This document shows, one piece after another, positions 42,822-50,022 of a stretch of 64,000 bases of DNA. Position 1 is the stretch's first letter; each line of letters opens with the position of its first letter. Below the pieces are notes generated by a model, which saw only the letters and a program-made list of their open reading frames with translations, did not search any database and was not told where the DNA came from. The stretch spans positions 23,077-87,076 of the forward strand of contig DHGP01000004.1 in the NCBI GenBank assembly GCA_002402825.1, in the 5' to 3' direction. Both the position numbers and the translations under genes were made by a program. Source of the DNA: Firmicutes bacterium UBA4795 (GTDB lineage: Bacteria; Bacillota; Desulfotomaculia; Desulfotomaculales; Nap2-2B).

Positions 42822-43295
42822 TTAATTAATTATCAAGCCTTTTTTATGGTTATAATAATTTTTCCCTAAAGACAGGGCCAGTAAAATTATTTCGTAAGGC
42901 AGGGCACACGCTGCCCTTAAAAAAGGGTTGGCAAAAACTGTTTCGTAAGGTAAATTAATAACTTTTAAAAGCGGCCTAAAATAAGTTAATTCTGCCAGGG
43001 CAACAACGGCAAAACAAATTAAAACGGCCATAAAAATTTTGCTTAACTGCGCCTTAGTAAAAAGCCGGGTATAAAGGGCCAAAGTAATAATTAAGATTAC
43101 CGAATGCATTCCAAAGGCTATGGGCAGGTCACGTACTAAGTTTGTTATGGTTTGTAAAAAAGCTATAAACAAGATTTTTTTATCCCGTAAGCGCAGGTTT
43201 AAAATACTAAACACAAATAATACCTCTACCAGGCTTTCGGGAAAATCCTGCAGTAATAAAGCGTAAATAATATTAGGAAAAGCTTCTTTAAACAT
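42822..43295 (-). CDS. Stand-alone membrane protein, possible AgrC-like sensor domain
   Basis: A 157-aa protein with five or six hydrophobic helices and short loops, starting FKEAFPNIIYALLLQDFPESL and ending in a basic KNYYNHKKG. Hydropathy and position resemble the N-terminal receptor half of AgrC-type kinases, but no kinase domain follows. It is the first gene of the agr-like operon. Assignment as a peptide receptor is inference from location; it might also be an export or scaffold protein. Confidence 0.6.
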   Translation of the reverse strand: MFKEAFPNIIYALLLQDFPESLVEVLFVFSILNLRLRDKKILFIAFLQTITNLVRDLPIAFGMHSVILIITLALYTRLFTKAQLSKIFMAVLICFAVVALAELTYFRPLLKVINLPYETVFANPFLRAACALPYEIILLALSLGKNYYNHKKGLIIN

Positions 43296-43299
43296 GCTT

Positions 43300-43344
43300 T
43301 TTACCTAGGTGGTTTTTTACCTGATTTTTGTCTTCTTTACCTGA
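43300..43344 (-). promoter_or_regulatory. Three direct CAGGTAAA repeats before the agr-like operon
   Basis: On the minus strand CAGGTAAAG, CAGGTAAAA and TAGGTAAAA occur with start-to-start spacings of about 20 and 16 nt, between TATAAA and the ATG at 43295. They could be binding sites of a regulator, or the last could serve as ribosome site. The spacing resembles neither a full LytTR site nor a known box. Confidence 0.35.
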
Positions 43345-43618
43345 GTTTTATATCATATCCTTATAAAGATAAAGTAAAATTTATAACTAGCTATTAACTG
43401 TTTAAACCTGCCTATTTTATTGCTAATTCTAAATTAACCCGGTTTAAAAGTAAAGTTTTCTTTTATAGGCAACTTTTTCATGTTATTTTATTATGCTCTT
43501 TTTCGACTGTCAACCCAATTTTTCCTCTAAAAAAAATTTTTTCTCCAAAATTTATTAAATAAATTAAGAAGAAAGAAAGACTTGCTTTTAGCTAACCATC
43601 TAACCGTCGTTATTTTAC

Positions 43619-43646
43619 TTGCAGCTTTACTGCGCTATGGTATAAT
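43619..43646 (+). promoter_or_regulatory. Extended -10 promoter for the Rpn-type gene
   Basis: TTGCAG, 16-nt spacer, ATGGTATAAT with TGn extension. It is 35 nt before the TTG start of the next gene. Confidence 0.6.
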
Positions 43647-43680
43647 TTAATTAACCTAAAAACGAAAGGACAAACGACTT

Positions 43681-44490
43681 TTGCCGGCAAAAGACATTTA
43701 TGACCGCAGCCTGAAAATTTTAGCTAAACAGTACCCCAGACCTTTTATTAAATTAGCTCTTGACTCAACAGAAAATATAAACATTGAAACTATTGAAAAC
43801 CCAGAAATTAACCTGCCGGAAAAGCGGCTTGATTTTGTTTATGGTCTTACGGATGAAGAACAGGAGTATATCCTGCACCTGGATTTTCAGTTGCGCCACA
43901 AAAAAGAGTTGCCGAAGAGGATGCATATCTATAACGCTCTTTTGACGGCTAGCCATAATAAGCCGGTTATTTCCAAAGTAATTTACCTGGAGCGAAGGGA
44001 ATACCGTAATTTACCCCAAGAATATGTAGTAAGCTACCAGGGGAGGCGGGAGAATATTTTTACCTACCAGGCAATTAAACTCTGGGACTTAAAAGAACTA
44101 ATTCTTGAAAGTGAGGATAAAAAATGGCAGGCCGAGGCATTGTCTTTAGCCGTTACGGTTGCCGGAAGGTATTTTCCCAAAGACTTTTTACTGAAATTTT
44201 TTAAGGAGGAGATGAAAATGCTGCAGGAAGCAAGCATTGTGCAGGACTGGATAAATGAAGGTATGGAAAAGGGTATGGAAAAGGGTATGGAAAAGGGGCG
44301 AATTAAGACCTTGCAGGAAGATATTCTAGATGTTTTAGAAGAACGTTTTGGCATAATTAAAAAAGGTCTTGGCAAAAGGGTGAGAGCCATTAATGACCCA
44401 AGCGTGTTGAAATTCTTATTCAAAAAAAGCATCAAGGTGGCCAGCCCGGAAGAGTTTGCCATACTCCTGCAAGAGGCAGAAGAAGAATAA
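43681..44490 (+). CDS. Rpn/DUF4351-type PD-(D/E)XK nuclease-like protein
   Basis: A 269-aa protein of the recombination-promoting nuclease / PD-(D/E)XK transposase family. The nuclease-like core is RLDFVYGLTDEEQEYILHLDFQLRHKKE (quoted in parts: RLDFVYGL and LHLDFQLR, where Q replaces the usual K). YNALL and ISKVIYLERREYR follow. A GMEKGMEKGMEKG tract near residue 196 is encoded by three 12-bp direct repeats that could slip. TTG start with AAAGGA upstream. Such genes are common, often multi-copy and poorly understood. Confidence 0.75.
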   Translation: MPAKDIYDRSLKILAKQYPRPFIKLALDSTENINIETIENPEINLPEKRLDFVYGLTDEEQEYILHLDFQLRHKKELPKRMHIYNALLTASHNKPVISKVIYLERREYRNLPQEYVVSYQGRRENIFTYQAIKLWDLKELILESEDKKWQAEALSLAVTVAGRYFPKDFLLKFFKEEMKMLQEASIVQDWINEGMEKGMEKGMEKGRIKTLQEDILDVLEERFGIIKKGLGKRVRAINDPSVLKFLFKKSIKVASPEEFAILLQEAEEE

Positions 44491-44507
44491 AAAGTTAAAG
44501 AACCTAG

Positions 44508-44606
44508 GATGTCAAGGGGAAGATGTCAAGGGGACAGGTACATTGACAGGATGCCGATGTCTAGGGGGTACCTGTCCCCTTGACATGTGTCCCCTAGACA
44601 TGGGTG
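44508..44606. repeat. Compound palindrome GGGGACAGGTAC family (REP-like)
   Basis: ATGTCAAGGGGACAGGTAC (44523-44541) and its exact complement (44568-44586) form 19-bp arms around 26 nt. Further half-copies flank them: GATGTCAAGGGGA at 44509-44521 and GTGTCCCCTAGACAT at 44587-44602. GGGGACAGGTAC palindromes of this type are common near IS200-like REP transposases in Clostridia. It lies between the Rpn gene and spoIIIAH and may also end spoIIIA transcripts. Confidence 0.8.
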
Positions 44607-44613
44607 TAAATGA

Positions 44614-45174
44614 TCAAACTTTGGGAATAAGAATGATGTTTTGTTCACTAAAACCGGTGCTGCGGGTTATTATATCAGTCAAGTTAACCGTTTCTTCCCA
44701 GGAAAGATTAGCTTTTTGTACCACCACCGTTATCCCCTTTTCCCCCAAACATACAATGGCGTCAGGAAAGCCTTTGGCCCGGATGAGGTTTTCCAGTTCG
44801 GCTTCTTTGCCCATTTGCCGGGTAATGTTTAAAAGCTGCTCCTGGGCCCTTTGGCGGCTTTCAGCCGTTACCGCCGAATTGCTTACAATCTCCCTTAAAA
44901 GCTCCACCTGCTGGCCGCGCGTTCTTTCCCTATCCAAACGGTAATCCACAAAAAAGGCCGCTTGGTTGTTTGTTCGTTCTTCTTTTTTTAAGGCAGCCTT
45001 TTTGAACCGGTTAATATCGTCATCCTTTGCCAGGCTGGTTACCGGCACCCCCAGCGTCCCCTTATTTTTTTCCGGGGCCGGTTTCACGCAACAGTTCCAG
45101 ATAAGGAAGCAAAAAAGCAATAAAGCAAATAAAATTAAACCCAGCCCCTTTTTTTTAATAATTATCGTGTACAC
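44614..45174 (-). CDS. spoIIIAH: Stage III sporulation protein AH
   Basis: One N-terminal membrane helix (after IIIKKKGLG) and a C-terminal EscJ/FliF-like ring-building domain (about 90-185) with IVCLGEKGITVVVQKANLSW and IITRSTGF. SpoIIIAH spans the mother-cell membrane and meets SpoIIQ of the forespore in the feeding channel. The frame opens at TTG 45207, but AAAGGAGGGCGG lies after it, so GTG 45174 (then YTIIIKK) is the start, overlapping spoIIIAG by 20 nt. It is the last gene of the operon. Confidence 0.92.
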   Translation of the reverse strand: MYTIIIKKKGLGLILFALLLFCFLIWNCCVKPAPEKNKGTLGVPVTSLAKDDDINRFKKAALKKEERTNNQAAFFVDYRLDRERTRGQQVELLREIVSNSAVTAESRQRAQEQLLNITRQMGKEAELENLIRAKGFPDAIVCLGEKGITVVVQKANLSWEETVNLTDIITRSTGFSEQNIILIPKV

Positions 45175-45796
45175 TATTATCCGCCCTCCTTTCTTTGGGT
45201 AAAACAATGATTTTTTGGGGGGCTGCCCCTAAGGCCACCCGGGTGGCCTGAAACAAGCTGGCTTTAACGTAAGGCTCACTGGCTCCTTCAGCCACTACCA
45301 GCACTCCTTCCACCCGGGCGGCCTGTTCTTTTTCCACCACTGGCTTTTCTTCCTGGCCGTTATGGATTAGAACCACCTGTCCCTGGTCGGTATTTTCGGT
45401 GGTTAGCCGGTTGCCTCCTCCCTGGTCCTTTTCTTCTGTTGTCTTGCGACTGCTGGTAGTGTTAACGGCGTATTCCTGTTGGGTAGAACTGGCCAGGCGC
45501 ACGGTTACTTTTACTTTACCGGCCCCGGCCACCTGGCTTAACATTTGCTCCAGTTGGCGGGCCATGGTTTCTTCTTCCCGGGCCATCACCGAGCGGTAAG
45601 AAGACACTGCCTTTTCCTTTGGGTCTGGGGAAGAGGTGTTTTTAGAGGTGCTTTTACCATTGCCGCTTAAAATTAAAATGATACCTAAAATTACCAGACA
45701 GGCCAGCCACCATAATTGTTTTTTTTGGAGCTTGGGGGGGTAAACTTCTTTTTTCCTTTTGAAAAAACTTACCAGATAATCCCTAAAGTTTAACAT
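45155..45796 (-). CDS. spoIIIAG: Stage III sporulation protein AG
   Basis: A 213-aa protein with one membrane helix (about 28-46) and a ring-building domain: QLEQMLSQVAGAGKVKVTVRL and VEGVLVVAEGASEPYVKASLF (quoted parts) are the conserved SpoIIIAG signatures. It forms the large central ring of the SpoIIIA-Q channel. The region between the two motifs is Thr/Gln-rich and variable. Seven bases separate it from spoIIIAF. Confidence 0.94.
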   Translation of the reverse strand: MLNFRDYLVSFFKRKKEVYPPKLQKKQLWWLACLVILGIILILSGNGKSTSKNTSSPDPKEKAVSSYRSVMAREEETMARQLEQMLSQVAGAGKVKVTVRLASSTQQEYAVNTTSSRKTTEEKDQGGGNRLTTENTDQGQVVLIHNGQEEKPVVEKEQAARVEGVLVVAEGASEPYVKASLFQATRVALGAAPQKIIVLPKERRADNSVHDNY

Positions 45797-45803
45797 GCTT
45801 AAA

Positions 45804-46418
45804 TCACCCCACTACTTTTATTTTTACCTGGTCCAAAGAAAGATTATAGAAATTAGCTATGGCTGCCGCCAGTTGGGATGCCTTTTCTTTGGCTTGAAAT
45901 TCTGACGGCGCACTTGTTTCTAAACGGCTTACTTCTTTGGCCGAATCAGGCAACTCATCTGTTTTTTGCTTTTTTTGAACTACGGCCAGTTGAATTTCTT
46001 TTACTTCTCCAAAATTTCTTTGTTTTTCATCGTCCGCGGTCAGGATTACCTTTGCCTCCTTAACGGTAAATTCATTATTTAGTTCTGCCAGGGCCTTTAC
46101 TTGCCTGACCAGACCCTGTTCATACCTGGTTTTGATTTGCTCGTTTCCTACCGCGGCTATTTTTTGGCCCTTGGCCATTATCTCCGCTAAAGAGGGGGCG
46201 GATGCAGAGCCGCCTGCAATGGTTAAAGCGGGTATTTCTTTTTGCCAGCTTCCTTTTGCTGCTTCCCCCACAGCCTGTAGGATAGCCACCATGACCAGCA
46301 AGCCCAGGACCATTTTTACGTAACGCTGCATTTCCCCAAAGGGAAGCAGCATGGGTAAAAAAACCGCCAGCATAGCGATAAAAATCAAGTTTTTCACCAA
46401 AGTCCGAATTATTTCCAT
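45804..46418 (-). CDS. spoIIIAF: Stage III sporulation protein AF
   Basis: A 204-aa protein with two N-terminal membrane helices (about 8-26 and 34-52) and a soluble C-terminal domain. The start EIIRTLVKNLIFIAMLAVF and the segment MLLPFGEMQRYVKMVLGL are typical of SpoIIIAF. The C-terminus (FYNLSLDQVKIKVVG) is the ring-building-like domain. It lies between AE and AG, separated from AE by 35 bp that carry a GGCACAAAGG repeat. Confidence 0.92.
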   Translation of the reverse strand: MEIIRTLVKNLIFIAMLAVFLPMLLPFGEMQRYVKMVLGLLVMVAILQAVGEAAKGSWQKEIPALTIAGGSASAPSLAEIMAKGQKIAAVGNEQIKTRYEQGLVRQVKALAELNNEFTVKEAKVILTADDEKQRNFGEVKEIQLAVVQKKQKTDELPDSAKEVSRLETSAPSEFQAKEKASQLAAAIANFYNLSLDQVKIKVVG

Positions 46419-46426
46419 TTTAAAAA

Positions 46427-46448
46427 CCCCTTTGTGCCTTTGTGCCTC
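46427..46448. repeat. GGCACAAAGG tandem repeat between spoIIIAE and spoIIIAF
   Basis: CCTTTGTGCCTTTGTGCC, the complement of GGCACAAAGGCACAAAGG, fills the short gap between the two genes. The same unit occurs at 58470-58490 inside a larger inverted repeat. Confidence 0.65.
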
Positions 46449-46453
46449 TTATT

Positions 46454-47635
46454 TTAGCGCATCATAATTACCAGGTTGCCCACGCCAATAACAATGGTTA
46501 AGGCAAAAAAGAAAAGCAGGCCGGTGGTGGCTACCACGGCAAAAACAATGAGCAAACTATTTCCTAAATCGTTAAGACAATCAACCATACTTCCCTCCCC
46601 TACCGGCTGGAGCAGGGCCCCGGCCAGTTTGTAAATGAAGGCCAAAGAAATTATTTTTAAAAGGGGTAAACCCAGGATTAAAAATATCCCCACCATACCG
46701 GCAATTCCTACGGCATTTTTAATTAAAAGGGAAGAACCGGCGATAATTTCCAGCGCGTCGGTAAACATACTCCCAACTATAGGGACAAAAGCATCAACCG
46801 CAAATTTTGCCGTGCGCATGGCAATACTGTCCCCTACCGCCCCTCCCACCCCGTAAACAGCCAGGATGCCTAAAAAAACAGTGCTGAATAAACCGGCTAA
46901 ACCCAAAGCAACCGTTTTAATTAAGCCGGCCAGATTAGACAGTTTAAAATCCGGGGCCAGGTTGCTGATAAGGTTTAAAATTACGGCAAAAAAAACCAGG
47001 GGCAAAACAATATTTTTAATTAGGGTGCCGATAGCGGTAAGGCTGACAAAAATAACCGGGTGAAAAAGGGCGGTGGTAGTTACCGCGCCGGTGGCCGTGA
47101 GCAGGGTAAGCAAAACAGGCAGCAAAGCTTGCATAAAACCTACCATTTTGTCCACCGCCCCGCGGCCAAAATTAAGGGCCAGTCCAAAAGAAGTTACCGC
47201 TATTGTAACCAGGACCAGGTAAATTACCAGGTAGGCAAGCTGGCTGGTGGTGCTTTTTTCAAAGGCAGCCATCATGTTTTGCAGTACGGCACAAATAACC
47301 GCCAAAATAACCAGCTTACCCAAAAGAGACGCGTTGGCCACCACTTCTCGAAACAAATAGTTGAGTAAATAATAAAATACGGCCTCAGGTTTCCAGTCCA
47401 CGTCTTTTTTAATCAAGCGCATGACCAATTCTTTAAAACTAAATTCCGGTACACTTTGCCGTACTTCCTGGTCTAATTGCTGCAGGTAATGGTTAATTTC
47501 CCGGATTTGGGCGGCTAACTCCTTTTGGGCCGCGGGGTCTTCTGTTTGGGCGGCCCTGGCGGTATCTAAACTAAAGAAAAAAAATAACATAAAGATAAAT
47601 ATGCTTATTTTATGGTTTATTTTTCTTTGGGTCAT
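46454..47635 (-). CDS. spoIIIAE: Stage III sporulation protein AE
   Basis: A polytopic protein of about 393 aa with a signal peptide (about residues 8-28) and seven or so membrane helices after residue 110. Typical segments are FMQALLPVLLTLLTATGAV, VDAFVPIVGSMFTDALE and GSMVDCLNDLGNSLLIVF. It is thought to form the membrane pore of the SpoIIIA-Q machine. The frame extends to 47701, but those extra 22 codons come from a GACGTC repeat; ATG 47635 (MTQRKINH) is the likely start. Confidence 0.94.
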   Translation of the reverse strand: MTQRKINHKISIFIFMLFFFFSLDTARAAQTEDPAAQKELAAQIREINHYLQQLDQEVRQSVPEFSFKELVMRLIKKDVDWKPEAVFYYLLNYLFREVVANASLLGKLVILAVICAVLQNMMAAFEKSTTSQLAYLVIYLVLVTIAVTSFGLALNFGRGAVDKMVGFMQALLPVLLTLLTATGAVTTTALFHPVIFVSLTAIGTLIKNIVLPLVFFAVILNLISNLAPDFKLSNLAGLIKTVALGLAGLFSTVFLGILAVYGVGGAVGDSIAMRTAKFAVDAFVPIVGSMFTDALEIIAGSSLLIKNAVGIAGMVGIFLILGLPLLKIISLAFIYKLAGALLQPVGEGSMVDCLNDLGNSLLIVFAVVATTGLLFFFALTIVIGVGNLVIMMR

Positions 47636-47665
47636 CTTTTCCAACCCTTCCAGGGACAATTGATT

Positions 47666-47700
47666 TCTGACGTCTGACGTCTGACGTCCGACGACCGACA
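47666..47700. repeat. TGACGTC iterated repeat inside the spoIIIA operon
   Basis: TCTGACG is repeated three times, then CCGACGACCGAC. The element lies between spoIIIAD and spoIIIAE and adds an in-frame N-terminal extension (SVVGRQTSDVRN) to the open frame of spoIIIAE. Such TSDVR-encoding repeats look like mobile filler rather than coding sequence. Confidence 0.75.
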
Positions 47701-47702
47701 TT

Positions 47703-48104
47703 TCAAGGGACTAATTTAAGCAAAGCCTGCAGTACCGCTATAACAATAGGTATGGCCAAAACCAGCACCAGGACCTTGGCGGCCAGCTCAATTTTTGCCG
47801 CCAGGGTGCCTTCACCCGCGTCACGGCAAATTTGGGCCCCAAAATCAGCTATATAAGCAATGGCCACTACTTTTAAGATAATCCCCAGGTAAGCAATATT
47901 TAAGTTGGCCTGACGGGATAAGTCCTTGAAAAGGTCAATTACCGCCCCAATTTTTCCTAGCACCATCATGAATAACATTAACCCTGCCGCCAGGCTTAAA
48001 AACAGGGCTATTTCCGGTTTATGCTGCCGGATGGTTACCGCCAACAAAGCAGCCATGATTCCTAAACCCACAATTTGAATGATTTCCATGTTTATCCTCA
48101 CCAA
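47703..48104 (-). CDS. spoIIIAD: Stage III sporulation protein AD
   Basis: A 133-aa protein of the SpoIIIAC/AD family with four hydrophobic segments. ALLAVTIRQHKPEIALFLSLAAG and YLGIILKVVAIAYIADFGAQICRDAGEG are the characteristic parts (shown split). The latter half is paralogous to SpoIIIAC. It overlaps spoIIIAC by 7 nt. Confidence 0.94.
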   Translation of the reverse strand: MVRINMEIIQIVGLGIMAALLAVTIRQHKPEIALFLSLAAGLMLFMMVLGKIGAVIDLFKDLSRQANLNIAYLGIILKVVAIAYIADFGAQICRDAGEGTLAAKIELAAKVLVLVLAIPIVIAVLQALLKLVP

Positions 48105-48301
48105 AGCTTAAATACGGTTCTGACCTGGTCAAAGAAATTTCCTAAAAGTTGAATGACCCAGATTAAAACGATAGCCAAACCGCCTAAAGTAGCCAGAAAA
48201 GCATAGTCTTCCTTTCCTGAATTTTTAAGCACGTAATGGGCCGCCGATACAAGAATGCCTACCCCTACAATTCTAAAGATTAAATCAATATCAAAGCCCA
48301 T
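48098..48301 (-). CDS. spoIIIAC: Stage III sporulation protein AC
   Basis: A 67-aa protein with two membrane helices; VLKNSGKEDYAFLATLGGLA in the loop is the family signature. The GGAGGAAAAC site lies just before the ATG. SpoIIIAC and AD are small membrane components of the feeding channel. Confidence 0.95.
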   Translation of the reverse strand: MGFDIDLIFRIVGVGILVSAAHYVLKNSGKEDYAFLATLGGLAIVLIWVIQLLGNFFDQVRTVFKLW

Positions 48302-48312
48302 TGTTTTCCTCC

Positions 48313-48831
48313 TTAGTACAAAAGCAATATTAACGCCAAACTACCCAGTAAGCCCAGGTAATTCCATAATTTAACGTATTTGGCCGCCTGCTGTTCAGCC
48401 GTGATTATTTCTCCTTTTAATTGTTCCTTGGCCAGGCGCAGGTGTTTGCACTGGTCTTCGCCGTTAGAAACGCCTAAGACCGTTCCTAAATTACGCAAAA
48501 CGGCCAGGTCGGAAGGCAAAGTGCTTGATAAAGCGTAAAACTTATTTAAAGCATTTTCCCAGGCTTCGCCGGCGGTACAGCCTGTTTGAGCATAAAGCTC
48601 CTCACTGGCCCTGGAAAACAAAGGGGCAATTGCCTTATCGCACCTGGCGGCAATACGCGCTAAAGCTTCAGGCAAAGGGGTGGCGGTATAGGAAATTTCT
48701 GTTTCTAACATTTGTAAAGCCGTTACCATACTCCGCAACTCGCCCGGCCGGCGAGCGTAATTACGGGCCGTGCTTATCCCGGCAAAACTGCCCGCCGACA
48801 TTATTAAAAGACAACCCGCAATTTTTAACAT
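48313..48831 (-). CDS. spoIIIAB: Stage III sporulation protein AB
   Basis: A 172-aa protein with an N-terminal membrane helix (CLLIMSAGSFAGISTA) and a C-terminal one (YLGLLGSLALILLLY), with a helical GspF-like domain between. RRPGELRSMVTALQMLETEI-type sequence and GVSNGEDQCKHL match the family. It is the likely platform protein for the SpoIIIAA ATPase. It follows spoIIIAA by 4 nt. Confidence 0.94.
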   Translation of the reverse strand: MLKIAGCLLIMSAGSFAGISTARNYARRPGELRSMVTALQMLETEISYTATPLPEALARIAARCDKAIAPLFSRASEELYAQTGCTAGEAWENALNKFYALSSTLPSDLAVLRNLGTVLGVSNGEDQCKHLRLAKEQLKGEIITAEQQAAKYVKLWNYLGLLGSLALILLLY

Positions 48832-48835
48832 GCTC

Positions 48836-49828
48836 CTACCTCCAAAGGGAACGTCTGGTTTTACCGTCTAAAATATCTTCAATGGTACCTACGCCGCGCG
48901 AACGCCCTAAAAGAACAAAACGTTCAACCACGTTAAGACGGAAAAGATAAGCTAAAGCCGGCCGGCCGGCCAGTTCTGCCAGCGAAGAACCGTGCACTGT
49001 GAACAATACCTTAACTCCAGCGTGTAAAATTTCTTCTAAAGCCGCCACGTCTTCCTGACGGCCAATTTCATCCGTGGCCACCACCTGGGGGGCCATCGCC
49101 CGCACCAACATGATCATCCCTTTAGATTTGGGACAACCATCCAGCACATCCGTTCTGACCCCAAGGTCGCGCTGCGGTACGCCCCGGTAACAGCCGGCCA
49201 GTTCTGAACGTTCATCAACCACTCCTACCGTTAGGCCGGGTAGATTTAAATCTGGTGTACCGTTGCTTATTTGCCGGATTAAATCGCGCAGCAGAGTGGT
49301 CTTGCCACAGCGCGGGGGCGAAAAAAGCATGGTATGGTAAATTGCCTGGTGGTTAACCAGATAAGGAAGCACTGGGGTGGCGGCCCCAATTACTTCCCTG
49401 GAAATTCTAATGTTTAGGGACCAAATGTTTTTTAGGGTTTTTATTTGCCCTCCTTCAACTACCGCTCTTCCCACCAGGCCCACCCGGTGACCGCCGGGTA
49501 AAGTGATATAGCCATTGCGCAGCTCCTCCTCCAAGGCGTAAAAAGAGGCGCCGCTTACCAGTTGAAGCGTGCGCTGGATGTCTTCACCGGAAACCAGGTA
49601 GGCCCCGGCGGGCAACGTTTCCAGTTGTCCTTCGGGGCTTACAAAAGCATCATTTTGGGCCTGACCCACCATTAAAGGCCTGCCCTGCCGCAAGCGAATT
49701 TCTTCCAATTGAGCTAAAACCGGCCGGGGCAGGCCGGAAATCAACCGGCGCAGATTGGCCGGCAGCACAGGCAGTACTTCCTGCCAGGGCTCTGGTTTAT
49801 TATTAGGAAAAAATTTTTCTTCCGCCAC
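48836..49828 (-). CDS. spoIIIAA: Stage III sporulation protein AA (ATPase)
   Basis: A 330-aa secretion-type ATPase. Walker A is FSPPRCGKTTLLRD, where Arg-Cys stand in the loop; DERSELAG and the Walker B region VVATDEIGRQED follow. GTG start (then AEEKFF) after AAGGGGGGG. It is the first gene of the eight-gene spoIIIA operon, which is sigma-E-dependent in Bacillus; a loose ATATATT-N13-CATATTTA pair lies 25-50 nt upstream, but I do not rely on it. Confidence 0.94.
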   Translation of the reverse strand: MAEEKFFPNNKPEPWQEVLPVLPANLRRLISGLPRPVLAQLEEIRLRQGRPLMVGQAQNDAFVSPEGQLETLPAGAYLVSGEDIQRTLQLVSGASFYALEEELRNGYITLPGGHRVGLVGRAVVEGGQIKTLKNIWSLNIRISREVIGAATPVLPYLVNHQAIYHTMLFSPPRCGKTTLLRDLIRQISNGTPDLNLPGLTVGVVDERSELAGCYRGVPQRDLGVRTDVLDGCPKSKGMIMLVRAMAPQVVATDEIGRQEDVAALEEILHAGVKVLFTVHGSSLAELAGRPALAYLFRLNVVERFVLLGRSRGVGTIEDILDGKTRRSLWR

Positions 49829-49963
49829 TGTTTGTCCCCCCCTTGTTCACTATAAATATGGGGGGACGTGGTAATATATACCTGAAAATAAAAATTTTAA
49901 ATAGGAAATTTTAAATTTGAATTTGGGATTTAGGATAGGAGTTTAAAAAAGTGGCGTAGAATT

Positions 49964-49993
49964 GGTAGGGGCGTATGGCCATACGCCCCTACC
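49964..49993. repeat. Perfect 30-bp palindrome GGTAGGGGCGTATGG
   Basis: Both 15-base arms match exactly, with no loop (GGTAGGGGCGTATGG then its complement). It lies between efp and spoIIIAA on the way of minus-strand transcription. It shares the GTAGGGGCGT edge with other palindromes of the window. Confidence 0.85.
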
Positions 49994-50022
49994 GGTTGTT
50001 TTTATGTGCCTTTCTTTTAGGC

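Larger units (their letters stand above)
43296..43680. other. Divergent intergenic region between the agr-like operon and the Rpn gene
   Basis: Minus side: three direct TTTACCT(A/G)A-type repeats at about 43300-43308, 43316-43324 and 43336-43344 (minus strand (T)CAGGTAAA), just after a TATAAA-like box, directly before the membrane-protein start. Plus side: promoter at 43619-43646. The rest is A+T-rich without a gene. Confidence 0.45.

Noticed and set aside
44456..44944. 162-aa plus-strand frame over the repeat and spoIIIAH
   Set aside because: It starts in the Rpn gene, runs through the palindrome and is antisense to spoIIIAH; the sequence is low-complexity.
48525..48950. 141-aa plus-strand frame
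   Set aside because: It lies antisense to spoIIIAB and spoIIIAA, which are confirmed by motifs and operon order.
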